64,000 nt of DNA from contig CM077824.1 of NCBI GenBank assembly GCA_039720395.1, positions 25,435,278 to 25,499,277 of the forward strand, written 5' to 3'. A program made the translations under genes and the position numbers. Shown piece by piece: positions 34,641-47,148 of this stretch. Source of the stretch: Liquidambar formosana (taxonomy: Eukaryota > Streptophyta > Magnoliopsida > Saxifragales > Altingiaceae). The first letter of the stretch is position 1, and every line of letters begins with the position of its first letter. The notes under the pieces were generated by a model. The model ran no database searches. It saw only the letters and a list, made by a program, of their open reading frames with translations, and was not told where the DNA came from.

Positions 34641-36140
34641 CCTTCTTCTTCAAGTGATTCATTTATTACTCGGTCATCTTTTACTCGGTCAGTGCAAGGA
34701 TTCTTATCTTTTTTCTTATCAATGTGTTCGGTCTCCTTGGTAGTTCGAAAAGCGTCATCAAGCCTTATGTACTTCTAAACTCAATCAAGCAACTTGTCGA
34801 TGCTAAACTGTATATCAAGAGTCAATTATTCAAATAACAGAGAGGATTAAATCAATCCTCATTTAAAGATATCAAGGGCGCTTTGTTCATCCGGCTCTTC
34901 GATCTCAATTTAGAGTTCCCAAAACTTTTGGGAGTAGTCGCGCAATGGCTCTTCCACTCCTTTCATCTCGTAAAGGTTCTGTTTAACCAAATTGTCCCAT
35001 CTTCGGATTGATTTTTTAGGAATTTTTGCTCATTATCTCAGAGCAGGCTCCTTAAGGCTCATTGGGAAAATCTTGCACATAAAGCCCTCTTTGTCTATGT
35101 ATAGGGACATCTTTTGAACGTAGTAGGTTAAATGATAGTCAGGGTCCGCAACCGGGATATATGGGGTGAAGGTGACCTCACTATAGTTCTTCAGAGTTGG
35201 TGTGGTTTGAATCCAACTTGCAAAGGGAGATTTTCCCACCAGCAAGTGGTTCGGAGTTGGCCGCTCGGGCTCTTTCATTGTTTTGATCTTCGCTTGGATT
35301 TTCTTGGCAAATTCGTCCGAGGTTAGATCTCCGATTCTCTTTCTCTTTTCTCTTCGGTCATTTTCTCGGTATCTGCTCGGTTTGGCTGAGCTCTCGAGAA
35401 TTTCGCAATGATCTTTGTATCTTCAATCAAACCTTGAGGCAGCTATCTTGGTGAGGCGCTCATTCCTTAGTCGGTCTCGATTATCTTCCCGACGGGTATG
35501 TCTGATGTGACCAGAACTCACTTCGGTGAATACCTTTGAATAGGAGTCCTCAATAAGTATGCGCATCTTATCGGTTCTTTGGTGCTCAATCCAATCTTTC
35601 AATTTTCTTTGGCTCAGCTCCTCGTTCTTTTCGGACCACCTCTCTTGGTCATGATCTTCTCAGTGCCTATTCTTTCCTTTTCGGTGCTATGGCGAGGACT
35701 CTAAGGAGCAAAAGGTATGACTACCCTTATCACCGCCATCTTCGACCGCCAATCAATTGTGGTGGGGGACATTTGGTAGTGGCTATGCTCCTTTATGTTG
35801 AAATATTCTTGCTTTAGGGCGAGCTTCTCACGTTGCGCCTCCTCAAGCTGTCCTTAGAGTATCGCGATCACGGCGGTAACTGCCTCTGGGTTGGAGTGAT
35901 CAACCAATGCCCACTTATACGTGGCTTGGACATCTTGCATTTGGGTTTTAGCTATAGGTCTGTTGGCCTCCTAGATGAAGGTAGTGCTCGTTGGGGGACG
36001 CGCAGTTAGTGGTGGTGGAATGATTGTGCTTACACGATTTATTTTGATTCGGCATACGTGGTTCTGGATTTGGTTCGTCCTGCCATTTTTAAGAGAAAGA
36101 AGAACAAGCTTGGATGACGGCTTCTCATTTCGTTTCCTAG
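34641..36140 (-). pseudogene. gag: Gypsy Gag N-terminal and central part, decayed
   Basis: Fragment 35033-35278 reads as Gag (SPFASWIQTTP, YHLTYYVQKM). Other frames carry charged, Arg-rich text. Several stops and frameshifts. The element start (35971-36177) follows the primer site. Confidence 0.6.
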
Positions 36141-36154
36141 AGACGGTGCCAAAC
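36141..36154 (-). other. Gypsy primer-binding site
   Basis: Minus strand reads GTTTGGCACCGTCT directly after the LTR, close to the TTGGCGCCGTCTG site common in Tat-lineage elements. Confidence 0.7.
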
Positions 36155-37136
36155 TGCACAGGAAAAAATCTAGACAATCGGCGGGTCGTGTTACTTATGG
36201 TGATCCGACGAACCAGAGCATTGCGTATCGGTGGTTCGAGAGAGCTTTAGCAACAAAAATGGAAATGAACAGTTCTTCTCCGTTCTTTGATGAATAGTGA
36301 TGCCTAGTTCTCTGATGAATAGTGTTGCCTAACTTTCTGATGAATGTAATGCCTGGTTCTCTAATGAATAGTGTCGCCTAGTTTTCTGATGAATAGTGAC
36401 TACCTGGTTTTATAATGAATAGTGACCGGAAGCCTGAAAACAAAGAGAAAACATTAGAGAAGGTCGAGGTTTTTTTGGCTTAAAACCCTCTAACGTTCAA
36501 GTCAAATCTTAGGGTTTAAAGGGGGGAAGTAATGGAGAGAGAGAATTTCTAGGGTTTTGTGTTGGCAGGCATACCAACCTCATTTGGAGCGAATAGTATT
36601 CTTTTTATAGAAAAAGAACTAGGTCTTAGGGCTGGATTGTTATCCTAACCCAACCACGGTTTACTTAGGGTTTTGACCTGACCACGGTTAACTTAGGGTT
36701 TTAGGTCTGGTTGTTGACAACTATTCAACCCTGACTTTGTTGTCAGGAGCGTGCTCTGATTGTAGCCAAACTTCCTTTGTTAGATATGAGTAATGGGCAA
36801 CTATGAAGCACGTGCTAAACAAATGAGTAAAACTGAGGACCGAACAAGGTTGTAGTCCGATAACGTTGTTGGGGGTGTTAGGATTATGCCCTAGAGCCAA
36901 TTATAGAGATGATTGTTTAGGGATTAGGAACAATCATTTGATTTCATTTATGTATGTCACATTTATTATTGATTTAATAAAAGGGCTTATTTTATTATGT
37001 TTATATGCATCATTTATATTTACATAATATGTCCATAGAGTTAGAGTTGAGAATATGGAATTACAAAGAGTTGTAATTTTGAGACTATAGATATATCTCT
37101 GTACTAAACTCCTAAAGCATTCCTAGTTGAAGGTTC

Positions 37137-38790
37137 TGTTGGGAATCATACAAGAGGGAAGAATAGAAGTGCGGAATATAAAAATTTTTCCCTTTGATTC
37201 CACAGCCCATGAATCTAACTATGCATAAACAAAATCAAACCCTAACTATGAAGAGGGTTAGAACACTTACAGAATTTTTGTCTTCTCCTTTTTGCTCCAA
37301 GCTTTGATTCCGGACAGCGGTGAATGAGCAGCCCAAGTGTGCTGCCTCCAACGGTATCCACACCTAGCTAGAGCTTCAAGTCCTTTCCACCTTTTCCTTG
37401 TTGTTGCTAGTGAAGGAGAAGAGAGGAGAGAGAGAGAGGGAGGCTGGAAAATCTGGACAGCCCCTTGGGATTTCAACTTGTGATGATGTCACACATCATA
37501 GTGTGGCTTATATAGTCCACACTAAGGGGGCCGGCCCTAGGGGGAAACCCTATTAGGGTGTGATGCAATTTCTCTAAATTGCACAATAACCCCTATAAAT
37601 TATATCAAATATAAATAGGCCTCAAAGAACTATTCTTTATGCACTCATACCCTTTCTCTCATAGACTTTAAAGCTCATCTTGCATGATCAGTGTGTGACC
37701 CATTGGGTTCACATCATCAAGTAGTAGGAATAGCACGAGGTGTGCACAATGGAACTCTTTCCATTTAGGGTCTGATTGGAACTCCTTCCAATCCCCTAAT
37801 TGATTATAACTCACTTATATCAATTAGGGCTTCTACTAACCATGAATAACACCTAGCATATGGTTCATGGTGTTGTCCTTAATGAAGTGAATAAGATCTA
37901 ACATAGAACCCTTCTGTTATAGTTTGTAGGTTACAATTGCATCCTTCCATTTACACAATGTCTCCAATTGAACTAATAGGACATGGAAGTCTGTCAAGTC
38001 CCTAGTTCAATTACTTTATACTCATTCATAAATATCAACTCAATGATGAACTTATGGAAACTCCTTTCCATATTCACACTGCCATGGCCATGGACTGAAT
38101 GAGTTATATTATGAATGCTATATGAGACATTCTCTCTCTTTTTCCTGAGAGTAATGGATTCCTTGTTGATCACTCACATGCCTTCATACACATAGCAATA
38201 GGGCCAATGAACACCTTTACAGACCCATGAATAGAATCTGCACTTAGTGTTATCAAACTTCTAAAGCTACATGCATAAGGTAACTATGGTGTCTCAGGTC
38301 TAAGGATTACTTATACCACTATAACATTGAGAAACTGAATTGACAGGCAGGTTAAAACTCCATTCAGTTTATCTCAAATCTTTGGTCACATTCAGTGTAC
38401 CTATTCTATTAACAGGCACCCACCTGTTGGTTGTAGTGTCTCCACACAAATAGCTTGAGACCAGCTATCCTCCTATAGAGTCAACCTAACAAGTGCTAGT
38501 CCTATGGTTCATTACTGTCCATCATAGTGAACCTTCAACTAGGAATGATTTAGGAGTTTAGTACAGAGATATATTTACAGTCTCATAATTACAACTCTTT
38601 GTAATTCAATATTCTCAACTCTAACTCCTTGGACATATTATGTAAATATAAATGATGCATATAAACATAATAGAATAAGCCCTTTTATTAAATCAATAAT
38701 AAATGTGACATACATAAATGAAATCAAATGATTGTTCCTTTATCCCTAAACAATCATCTCTATGATTGGCTCTAGGGCATAACTCTAACA
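37137..38790 (-). repeat. 3' LTR of copia element B
   Basis: 1654 bp; on the minus strand from TGTTAGAGTTATG (38790) to TTCCCAACA (37137). Confidence 0.92.
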
Positions 38791-38803
38791 ATCTCCCGCT
38801 TGC
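38791..38803 (-). other. Polypurine tract of element B
   Basis: GCAAGCGGGAGAT on the minus strand, abutting the 3' LTR. Confidence 0.85.
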
Positions 38804-38804
38804 A

Positions 38805-41800
38805 CTATAGCCAATCCACAATGTATCTAATACCCATTTCCTGTCTGTGGTGATCCAACTGCTCTTGGGTCATAGCTTTAGTGAAGGGATCTGCTACATT
38901 TTCTGTTGTGTGAATCTTCTGTATGCTAATATCACCTCTTCCAATGATCTCTCTAATCACATGGAATCGACGCTCAATGTGTTTGGACTTTTGATGAGAC
39001 CGTGGTTCCTTAGCTTGAGCAATAGCCCCGTTGTTGTCACAAAACAATGGCAAGGGCTTCTCAATGGCAGGAACTACTCCCAGTTCAGTAATGAACTTCT
39101 TTATCCAAACAGCTTCCTTTGCAGCCTCTGATGCAGCAATGTACTCAGCCTCTGTAGTGGAGTCCGCTGTAACATCCTGTTTACAGCTCCTCCAACTTAC
39201 AGCTCCACCATTCAAGGTGAAAACATACCCCGATGTTGATTTCCTATCATCATCGTCAGATTGAAAATCTGAATCCGTATAACCAACCATTTCTAAATTT
39301 CTTCCTCCATAGACAAGGAATAGTTCCTTAGTTCTTCTTAAGTACTTAAGGACAGCCTTGACTGCTTCCCAGTGTTTCACACCTGGGTCTGCCTGATATC
39401 TGCTTGTAACACTTACACCAAAAGCGATATCTGGTCTTGTACACAACATGGCATACATTAGACTCCCTACTGCAGAAGCATAGGGAATCGTTTTCATGTA
39501 CGCAATCTCCTCTGGAGTTTTAGGTGCCATGTTTTTAGACAACTTGATTCCATGCCTAACAGGAATTAGACCTCTTTTGGAATCTTCTAAATTGAACCTT
39601 TTCAATATTTTGTCTATGTACAATGATTGGGAGAGACCTAGCATCCTTTTAGATCTATCTCTATAGACCTTTATTCCCAGAATATAGGATGCTTCTCCCA
39701 AATCTTTCATAGAGAAATTCTGTGAAAGCCACTCTTTCACTTTTGATAACGTTTCTACTTTATTCCCGATAAGTAGAATGTCATCAACATATAGGACCAG
39801 GAAGGTAATCGCACTCCCACTAACTTTCTTGTACACACATGGTTCATCCATATTCTGTAGGAAACCAAACGATTTGATTGCCTCATCGAATCGGATGTTC
39901 CAGCTTCTAGAAGCTTGTTTGAGTCCATAAATGGACCGCTGTAGCTTGCACACTTTGTGGTCCTCACCACTAGATGTAAAACCCTCAGGTTGCTGCATAT
40001 AAAGGTCTTCCTCAATGTTTCCATTAAGGAAAGCGGTCTTTACATCCATTTGCCATATCTCATAATCGTAGTGCGCAGCTATAGCTAACAAGATCCTAAT
40101 GGACTTAAGCATAGCCACTGGCGAGAAGGTTTCCTCATAGTCAATACCATGTCTTTGTCGGTAACCTTTTGCCACTAGCCTAGCCTTGTAGGTCTCTACC
40201 TTTCCATCTGAGCCTATCTTCCTTTTGAAGATCCATTTGCAGCCAATAGGTACTATACCTTCTGGTGGATCAACTAAAGTCCAGACTTTGTTGGAATACA
40301 TCGAGTCCATTTCAGATTTCATAGCTTCCAGCCATTTGTTCGAATCAATATCCGAAATCGCCTGTCCGTAAGTAGTAGGGTCATCTGGGTGTTCTCTATC
40401 ACCAAGGAACAATTCCTCTGCATTATGGTTGAGAAATCCATATCTCTCAGGTGCAACAGATACCCTACTCGATCTACGGAGAGGTTGTGGTACATTAGTG
40501 GGTTCTGTCTCATCAGGGACAGGGGTGGGATCACTGTCGGTTTGTGTCTCATCAGACAATTCTTTGAGTTCTATTTTCCTGTTATTGCCTCCTTCTTGAA
40601 TAAACTCTTTTTCAAGAAAGACTGCAAACTTACTAACAAACACCTTTTGTTCATCAGGATAATAGAAATAATATCCTAAACTCTCTTTAGGATATCCTAC
40701 AAACCTACATTTAATTGATCTTGATTCTAACTTGGTTGCATCATGTGTCTTTACATATGCAGTGCAACCCCATACCTTAATATGTTTAAGGCTTGGTGCT
40801 CTCCCTTTCCATATCTCATACGGTGTCTTAGGGACAGATTTGGTTGGGACTCTGTTCAACAAGTACGCGGCAGTTTCCAGGGCATGTCCCCAGAAGGACA
40901 ATGGTAAATCAGTGTAACTCATCATGGACCTAACCATATCCAATAAGGTTCTATTCCTCCTTTCTGACACACCATTAAGCTGTGGTGTTCCAGGAGGTGT
41001 CCATTGAGATAGAATGCCCGCTTGAACAAGATGATCTAAAAACTCACCAGTTAAATATTCTCCTCCTCGATCCGATCGAAGAGCTTTAATACTTTTACCA
41101 GTTTGTTTCTCTACTTCATATCTGAATTCTTTAAACTTTTCAAATGCTTCAGATTTGTACTTCATTAAGTACACATACCCGTACCTAGAATAATCATCGG
41201 TAAAGGTTATAAAGTAAGAGAAACCTCCACGAGCATGTATGCTCATAGGACCACATACATCACTATGTATCAATCCTAATATGTCTGCAGCTCTCTCACC
41301 GTGACCGGTGAAAGGTGACTTGGTCATTTTACCTAGTAAACAAGATTCACAAGTTGGAAAGGGCATAGAAACCAATGGACCCAATTGTCCATCCTTACAC
41401 ATCTTGTTAATCCTATTCTCACTGATATGACCTAGTCTCAAGTGCCAGTCATATGCGGAGTTTTCTTCATCTCTTGTTCTTTTGGGTTTGTCTGCATTCA
41501 ATTTAGAACTATCATGCTCTATGCAATTAACATTTGCAATAAAGTTTAGAAAATAAAGGCCATTCACATAAACTCCAGAAGTAATGAACTCTTCATTTTT
41601 AAATAAAGAACATTTATTCTCCTCAAAAACAAACCTAAATCCTTGTTTAGATAATACTGAAATAGAAATAATGTTTCTTATAACTTCTGGAATATAAAGA
41701 CAGCCTGATAATTCTAAACTACTCCCACTAGGCAAAGTCAAGCAGCAAGTCCCCACGGCTAATGCAGCAACATTTGCTCCATTTCCCACTCGTAGGGTTA

Positions 41801-42464
41801 CTTCTCCTTTACTCAGCCTTCTGCTTCCCACTAGGTCCTGCATGGAATTACAAATATGAGAACTCGCACCAGAATCTAGTACCCAAGTGGAAGCAGAGCT
41901 AACAATCATGTTAGTCTCAAGTATAAGAGCATAATCCATACCTTCCGAAGGTTGGTTCTTCAGAGTATCTAGATACTCTTGGCAGTTACGTTTCCAATGC
42001 CCATCTTTGCCGCAGTAAAAGCAGATCCCTTTACCTTTCCTCTTCCTTTGGGTACTCTTACCCTTTCTTATTCCCTTGCCTTTAGGCTTGAGTATAGAAT
42101 TGGAAGTAGGAACTTCAACCCATTCATCATATTCAAGCAAGAACTCTTTGCCATACAACTCTTGTATGTGGATAAATATCTCGGGTGCACTTCCCATGGA
42201 CTCGTATTGCTTCTTAAGCTCAGGACTTAGAGACACCATCATATAGCATCTCGTCATAAGATCATCATCCATGCGCTTCTGATAAGCGTCTTTCTCTTGC
42301 CGAGTTGCAGCCTCAGTAGGAGCATTGGGAAGTGGACTTTGAAGTGCATAGGTAATATTTTCAGAATTCAAAACGATTTTTAAATTCCTTAACCAATCAA
42401 GATAATTAGGTCCAGTTAAACGGTTGGTTTCCAAAATGTTGGATAACGGGTTGCGGTGAGCCAT
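38805..42464 (-). CDS. gag-pol: Copia Gag-Pol polyprotein (1219 aa), intact pol, internally deleted gag
   Basis: Domains in order: Gag N-terminus (1-105); basic stretch and zinc knuckle C148/C151/H156/C161; protease DSGA at 197-200; integrase HHCC (H341, H346, C372, C375) and catalytic D402, D465, E501 with the D-35-E spacing; reverse transcriptase with D807 and YVDD at 892-895; RNase H with D1064 and TEAEY at about 1104-1108; C-terminus [20 protein letters not shown]. No frameshift or stop. Compared with the 290-aa Gag of element A, about 95-100 residues of the capsid region after QELYG (residue 105) are missing in frame. Enzymes look active; the Gag probably cannot assemble particles alone. 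Confidence 0.93.
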   Translation of the reverse strand: MAHRNPLSNILETNRLTGPNYLDWLRNLKIVLNSENITYALQSPLPNAPTEAATRQEKDAYQKRMDDDLMTRCYMMVSLSPELKKQYESMGSAPEIFIHIQELYGKEFLLEYDEWVEVPTSNSILKPKGKGIRKGKSTQRKRKGKGICFYCGKDGHWKRNCQEYLDTLKNQPSEGMDYALILETNMIVSSASTWVLDSGASSHICNSMQDLVGSRRLSKGEVTLRVGNGANVAALAVGTCCLTLPSGSSLELSGCLYIPEVIRNIISISVLSKQGFRFVFEENKCSLFKNEEFITSGVYVNGLYFLNFIANVNCIEHDSSKLNADKPKRTRDEENSAYDWHLRLGHISENRINKMCKDGQLGPLVSMPFPTCESCLLGKMTKSPFTGHGERAADILGLIHSDVCGPMSIHARGGFSYFITFTDDYSRYGYVYLMKYKSEAFEKFKEFRYEVEKQTGKSIKALRSDRGGEYLTGEFLDHLVQAGILSQWTPPGTPQLNGVSERRNRTLLDMVRSMMSYTDLPLSFWGHALETAAYLLNRVPTKSVPKTPYEIWKGRAPSLKHIKVWGCTAYVKTHDATKLESRSIKCRFVGYPKESLGYYFYYPDEQKVFVSKFAVFLEKEFIQEGGNNRKIELKELSDETQTDSDPTPVPDETEPTNVPQPLRRSSRVSVAPERYGFLNHNAEELFLGDREHPDDPTTYGQAISDIDSNKWLEAMKSEMDSMYSNKVWTLVDPPEGIVPIGCKWIFKRKIGSDGKVETYKARLVAKGYRQRHGIDYEETFSPVAMLKSIRILLAIAAHYDYEIWQMDVKTAFLNGNIEEDLYMQQPEGFTSSGEDHKVCKLQRSIYGLKQASRSWNIRFDEAIKSFGFLQNMDEPCVYKKVSGSAITFLVLYVDDILLIGNKVETLSKVKEWLSQNFSMKDLGEASYILGIKVYRDRSKRMLGLSQSLYIDKILKRFNLEDSKRGLIPVRHGIKLSKNMAPKTPEEIAYMKTIPYASAVGSLMYAMLCTRPDIAFGVSVTSRYQADPGVKHWEAVKAVLKYLRRTKELFLVYGGRNLEMVGYTDSDFQSDDDDRKSTSGYVFTLNGGAVSWRSCKQDVTADSTTEAEYIAASEAAKEAVWIKKFITELGVVPAIEKPLPLFCDNNGAIAQAKEPRSHQKSKHIERRFHVIREIIGRGDISIQKIHTTENVADPFTKAMTQEQLDHHRQEMGIRYIVDWL

Positions 42465-45400
42465 TACGGTGATCTACATACAGAAAATTAAACAGAAAAT
42501 CAGATTTCATTTTTAATCCATAATGATCGGGTCTTTAATCATATGGTACCTCCCACTATTTTATCAAATTCCATACACCCTCTAATGGAATTCGGGAATC
42601 TCATTCCTAATGGGGATTGGGGTCCCACTGTGACCTAGAAGCCTCACATGTTAGTTTCTTGACTTCTAACCCACAGTAAGAAGACAACTCTTTGTCTATT
42701 GCTTCATAAGCAAATTCCAATCGTTTTGCCTCTAGGGTACATACTCCTCACATGTTAGTTTCTTGGAATACTTCCCTAGTTAAGTTAAGCCCATCATTCA
42801 CACAGGTATGTTTCACCAAATATATACCTCACATGTTAGTTTCTTGGTATATACCAGCTTAGGCACCCCATGATATCTACATATGTGATAGTTTCAAGTA
42901 ATGTCTTTAATATGGGTAGCTCCTACATGTCTGCAGCCAGGTACCCACATTAAGGGACGTTAGATGATCCTATAATGATGGAAGGCAATGAATAATCCAT
43001 TCCCTAATGTATTCTCCATTTCCAACTTAATATTAAAATAGAGGGGTTTTTAAGGGTCTCATCAAATTAACATACATCTCATGCATATAAATAAAAAATT
43101 GAACAGCATAAAATAATAATAATCCACTTATCGATATTAGTCCCTAAGAAGAGACATATAACGATCTATGGATTTGGAGCTATCACTATTAATCTCATTA
43201 AAAGCTCCCACTATGATAATTATGGACTTTGAGAGGATTCAATCCAAGCTAATAGATTGAATCCAAGGTCTAAGGTGGGTGTAGGTGATCGTAAAATAAC
43301 ACATTCGAAACATGCATGCTGTCTTGAAACACTTCTCTAAGCTTTCAAGTCCTTCAATTTGCTCCCTTGGCTTGATGGTCTCCACCATTGGCTTGTTGGG
43401 CTCTATCATGCTCCTTTGGGTCTACCATGCTCCTTAGTGCGCTCTCGATTACATAACATTTACATAATTTAAAGAAAGGGATACATAAGGGGAATGTGGG
43501 GTACATAAGAGAATGATAGAGAGAGAGAGAGGGAGAAGGAAGGTGGCATGCAAGCCCCAAATAAATTACATCACCTTAATAAAATTACAACTCTTGTAAA
43601 TAATAACATCCCATTCATAAGACGGCCAATCACAATTGGTTTAAAGGGTATAGTCCATAATCATCATCCAAACACATACATACAATCTCATTGCATAATG
43701 TAAAGAAAAACTGTAAGCATTAAAACATATGGGCATTATGGTAATTCTCTTGAATGATTTACATTAATCTCATTAATGCATCCTAATCTTATTAGGTATT
43801 AACAAAAATATCCAGAATTAAATAAAGTCTTAACATTTAAGACATTTTAGTTTCAATTAATCAAATTAATTTAAACATATAAAGTTTCCTAAAATAACTC
43901 TAATATCCAATATTAGGGTTTCCTTAATTAAACAAATCAATTTCATTTAATTAAGAATTTCCATATTTTAATTTAATCCCCAATTGTATTTTAAACCATT
44001 TAAAACATTATAAAATTAATCAATATTAATTAAATAATTAACATGGGAATTAAACAAAATCATTTAAATGATGAATTAGTGTATTAGGGTTTCCTAAAAC
44101 CCTAAACCCTAAACGCATAACCCTAAACCCTAAATGCAAGCCCTAATCATTAAATTCCTTATGATTGGTCATTTAATGTCCAATCATTAAAACCCTAGGT
44201 TCATATGGTATTTAATAAAAGGGATTAGGGTTTAATTAATGCCAAATAGGGTATTAATTACCCTTAATTAATTATACTAATTAGGGTTTCCAAAACCCTA
44301 ACCCTAGACATCATTTATGGTATTAATTATGCCCTAACAATTAATAACCATGATTGGTCATTTAATGACCAATCATTAACTCTTAATAAAGGTAATTAAT
44401 ATTCCAATTAGGGTTTTAATTAATGCCATAATGAAATTAGGGTTTCATCATTAACTCAAAATTAGGGTTTCATCCTTAACTCTATGCAGCCGTCACAACC
44501 AGGGGGCTGCCTGAGCTTGGCTAGGCTGCCATGGCCACCAACGACTGGGGAAGGCCATGGCCAGCCATGGGAGAACATCCTAGGAGTGTGGGACAAGCCT
44601 CTGGACACGTGAGGAGTGGTGGAAGTGGCTGCCATCATAAAAAACAATCAGGGTTTCCAAAACCCATTGCTGGAGCCATTGTTGCAGACCTTGAAGGTCA
44701 CAATAGCTTCTAAAACCTTATCAATTCGACTCCTCCATTGAAACCAGCTTTTGTATCATGTCCCTACATGAAATACTAAGCTTCTAGAAGAGGTTTGGAT
44801 GATCGAATCATCACCAATTGTTCTAAACAATTAAAACAACAGTATGCTGCCCAGAATTTGACAGCATACTGTCCATGGTCAGAAATTGATTTAAAACCCA
44901 GCAAGATGAATGAATTAGGCTACCAAACGAATTTTCCCAGTATCCTACATGTCTTAGGAAACTAATGCAATTGGTTTCATGCAATTTGGAGTTCCCTAAC
45001 TCAAGTTCTAATCAAAACTCCATTGATGACTTTTCTGCAGAAAAAATCTGCTATGCTGTTCATGAAAAATTTTCAAACTTTTTGAATCTTTTTCCATCAA
45101 AACCTTTTTGAAACTTAAAGAAAATCATATACACATGATATATAATGATCCTACAATGGATTTGCATCAAAAATACAGAAGCTTTGATTGAATTTAATTG
45201 CAAGAACCTCTGGGTTCTAAAACCCAGATTCGACCCTCTTCAGAAAACCCAGTTTTCCTTTTTCTTCTTCTTCCAATTCAAACCCTATACAACCTTTGCA
45301 TCAATGGTTACCCTTAACCATGATTTAGAAGAGGAGTAGAAGAAGAATAGACCTAGGGTTCCAAACCCTAGGTTCGGCCAGAGAGAAGAACAATTCTGCA

Positions 45401-45479
45401 GTAAAAATTCTCCAGATTTTTGAATCATTCAACTACACCATAAATTCCAGCCCATATGTATTTTGTATTATGCATAATC
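42465..45479 (-). other. Untranslated leader of element B
   Basis: 3 kb between primer site and polyprotein start, matching the leader of element A. Includes the AAACCCTA-rich block with ATGATTGGTCATTTAATG-type palindromes (44090-44430). No coding potential. Confidence 0.8.
42636..42951 (-). promoter_or_regulatory. ACATGT hairpin cluster of element B
   Basis: On the minus strand: hairpin 0 stems at 42909-42918/42942-42951, hairpin 1 loop 42829-42845 with 8-bp stem, hairpin 2 loop 42748-42764, hairpin 3 loop 42644-42660. Loops are 17 nt and match those of element A. In hairpin 2 one stem base differs from A but still pairs (A-U to G-U). Confidence 0.6.
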
Positions 45480-45480
45480 A

Positions 45481-45494
45481 TGGCTCTGATACCA
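45481..45494 (-). other. Primer-binding site of element B
   Basis: TGGTATCAGAGCCA on the minus strand next to the 5' LTR; complementary to initiator methionine tRNA. Confidence 0.88.
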
Positions 45495-45495
45495 C

Positions 45496-47148
45496 TGTTG
45501 GGAATCATACAAGAGGGAAGAATAGAAGTGCGGAATATAAAATTTTTTCCCTTTGATTCCACAGCCCATGAATCTAACTATGCATATACAAAATCAAACC
45601 CTAACTATGAAGAGGGTTAGAACACTTACAGAATTTTTGTCTTCTCCTTTTTGCTCCAAGCTTTGATTCCGGACAGCGGTGAATGAGCAGCCCAAGTGTG
45701 CTGCCTCCAACGGTATCCACACCTAGCTAGAGCTTCAAGTCCTTTCCACCTTTTCCTTGTTGTTGCTAGTGAAGGAGAAGAGAGGAGAGAGAGAGAGGGA
45801 GGCTGGAAAATCTGGACAGCCCCTTGGGATTTCAACTTGTGATGATGTCACACATCATAGTGTGGCTTATATAGTCCACACTAAGGGGGCCGGCCCTAGG
45901 GGGAAACCCTATTAGGGTGTGATGCAATTTCTCTAAATTGCACAATAACCCCTATAAATTATATCAAATATAAATAGGCCTCAAAGAACTATTCTTTATG
46001 CACTCATACCCTTTCTCTCATAGACTTTAAAGCTCATCTTGCATGATCAGTGTGTGACCCATTGGGTTCACATCATCAAGTAGTAGGAATAGCACGAGGT
46101 GTGCACAATGGAACTCTTTCCATTTAGGGTCTGATTGGAACTCCTTCCAATCCCCTAATTGATTATAACTCACTTATATCAATTAGGGCTTATACTAACC
46201 ATGAATAACACCTAGCATATGGTTCATGGTGTTGTCCTTAATGAAGTGAATAAGATCTAACATAGAACCCTTCTGTTATAGTTTGTAGGTTACAATTGCA
46301 TCCTTCCATTTACACAATGTCTCCAATTGAACTAATAGGACATGGAAGTTTGTCAAGTCCCTAGTTCAATTACTTTATACTCATTCATAAATATCAACTC
46401 AATGATGAACTTATGGAAACTCCTTTCCATATTCACACTGCCATGGCCATGGACTGAATGAGTTATATTATGAATGCTATATGAGACATTCTCTCTCTTT
46501 TTCCTGAGAGTAATGGATTCCTTGTTGATCACTCACATGCCTTCATACACATAGCAATAGGGCCAATGAACACCTTTACAGACCCATGAATAGAATCTGC
46601 ACTTAGTGTTATCAAACTTCTAAAGCTACATGCATAAGGTAACTATGGTGTCTCAGGTCTAAGGATTACTTGTACCACTATAACATTGAGAAACTGATTG
46701 ACAGGCAGGTTAAAACTCCATTCAGTTTATCTCAAATCTTTGGTCACATTCAGTGTACCTATTCTATTAACAGGCACCCACCTGTTGGTTGTAGTGTCTC
46801 CACACAAATAGCTTGAGACCAGCTATCCTCCTATAGAGTCAACCTAACAAGTGCTAGTCCTATGGTTCATTACTGTCCATCATAGTGAACCTTCAACTAG
46901 GAATGATTTAGGAGTTTAGTACAGAGATATATTTACAGTCTCATAATTACAACTCTTTGTAATTCAATATTCTCAACTCTAACTCCTTGGACATATTATG
47001 TAAATATAAATGATGCATACAAACATAATAGAATAAGCCCTTTTATTAAATCAATAATAAATGTGACATACATAAATGAAATCAAATGATTGTTCCTTTA
47101 TCCCTAAACAATCATCTCTATGATTGGCTCTAGGGCATAACTCTAACA
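45496..47148 (-). repeat. 5' LTR of copia element B
   Basis: 1653 bp, nearly identical to 37137-38790. Confidence 0.92.
45866..45873 (-). promoter_or_regulatory. TATA box of the element B LTR promoter
   Basis: TATATAAG on the minus strand, about 370 bp from the LTR inner end. The same word is in the 3' LTR near 37507. Confidence 0.6.

Larger units (their letters stand above)
37137..47148 (-). mobile_element. Complete Ty1/copia element B (10,012 bp)
   Basis: Perfect 5-bp target duplication GGTTC (37132-37136 and 47149-47153). LTRs 37137-38790 and 45496-47148 differ by about six substitutions and one indel by eye (near 0.4%), so the insertion is recent. Contains primer site, 3-kb leader with the hairpin cluster, one long polyprotein ORF and polypurine tract. 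The gag portion carries an in-frame deletion. Confidence 0.93.
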
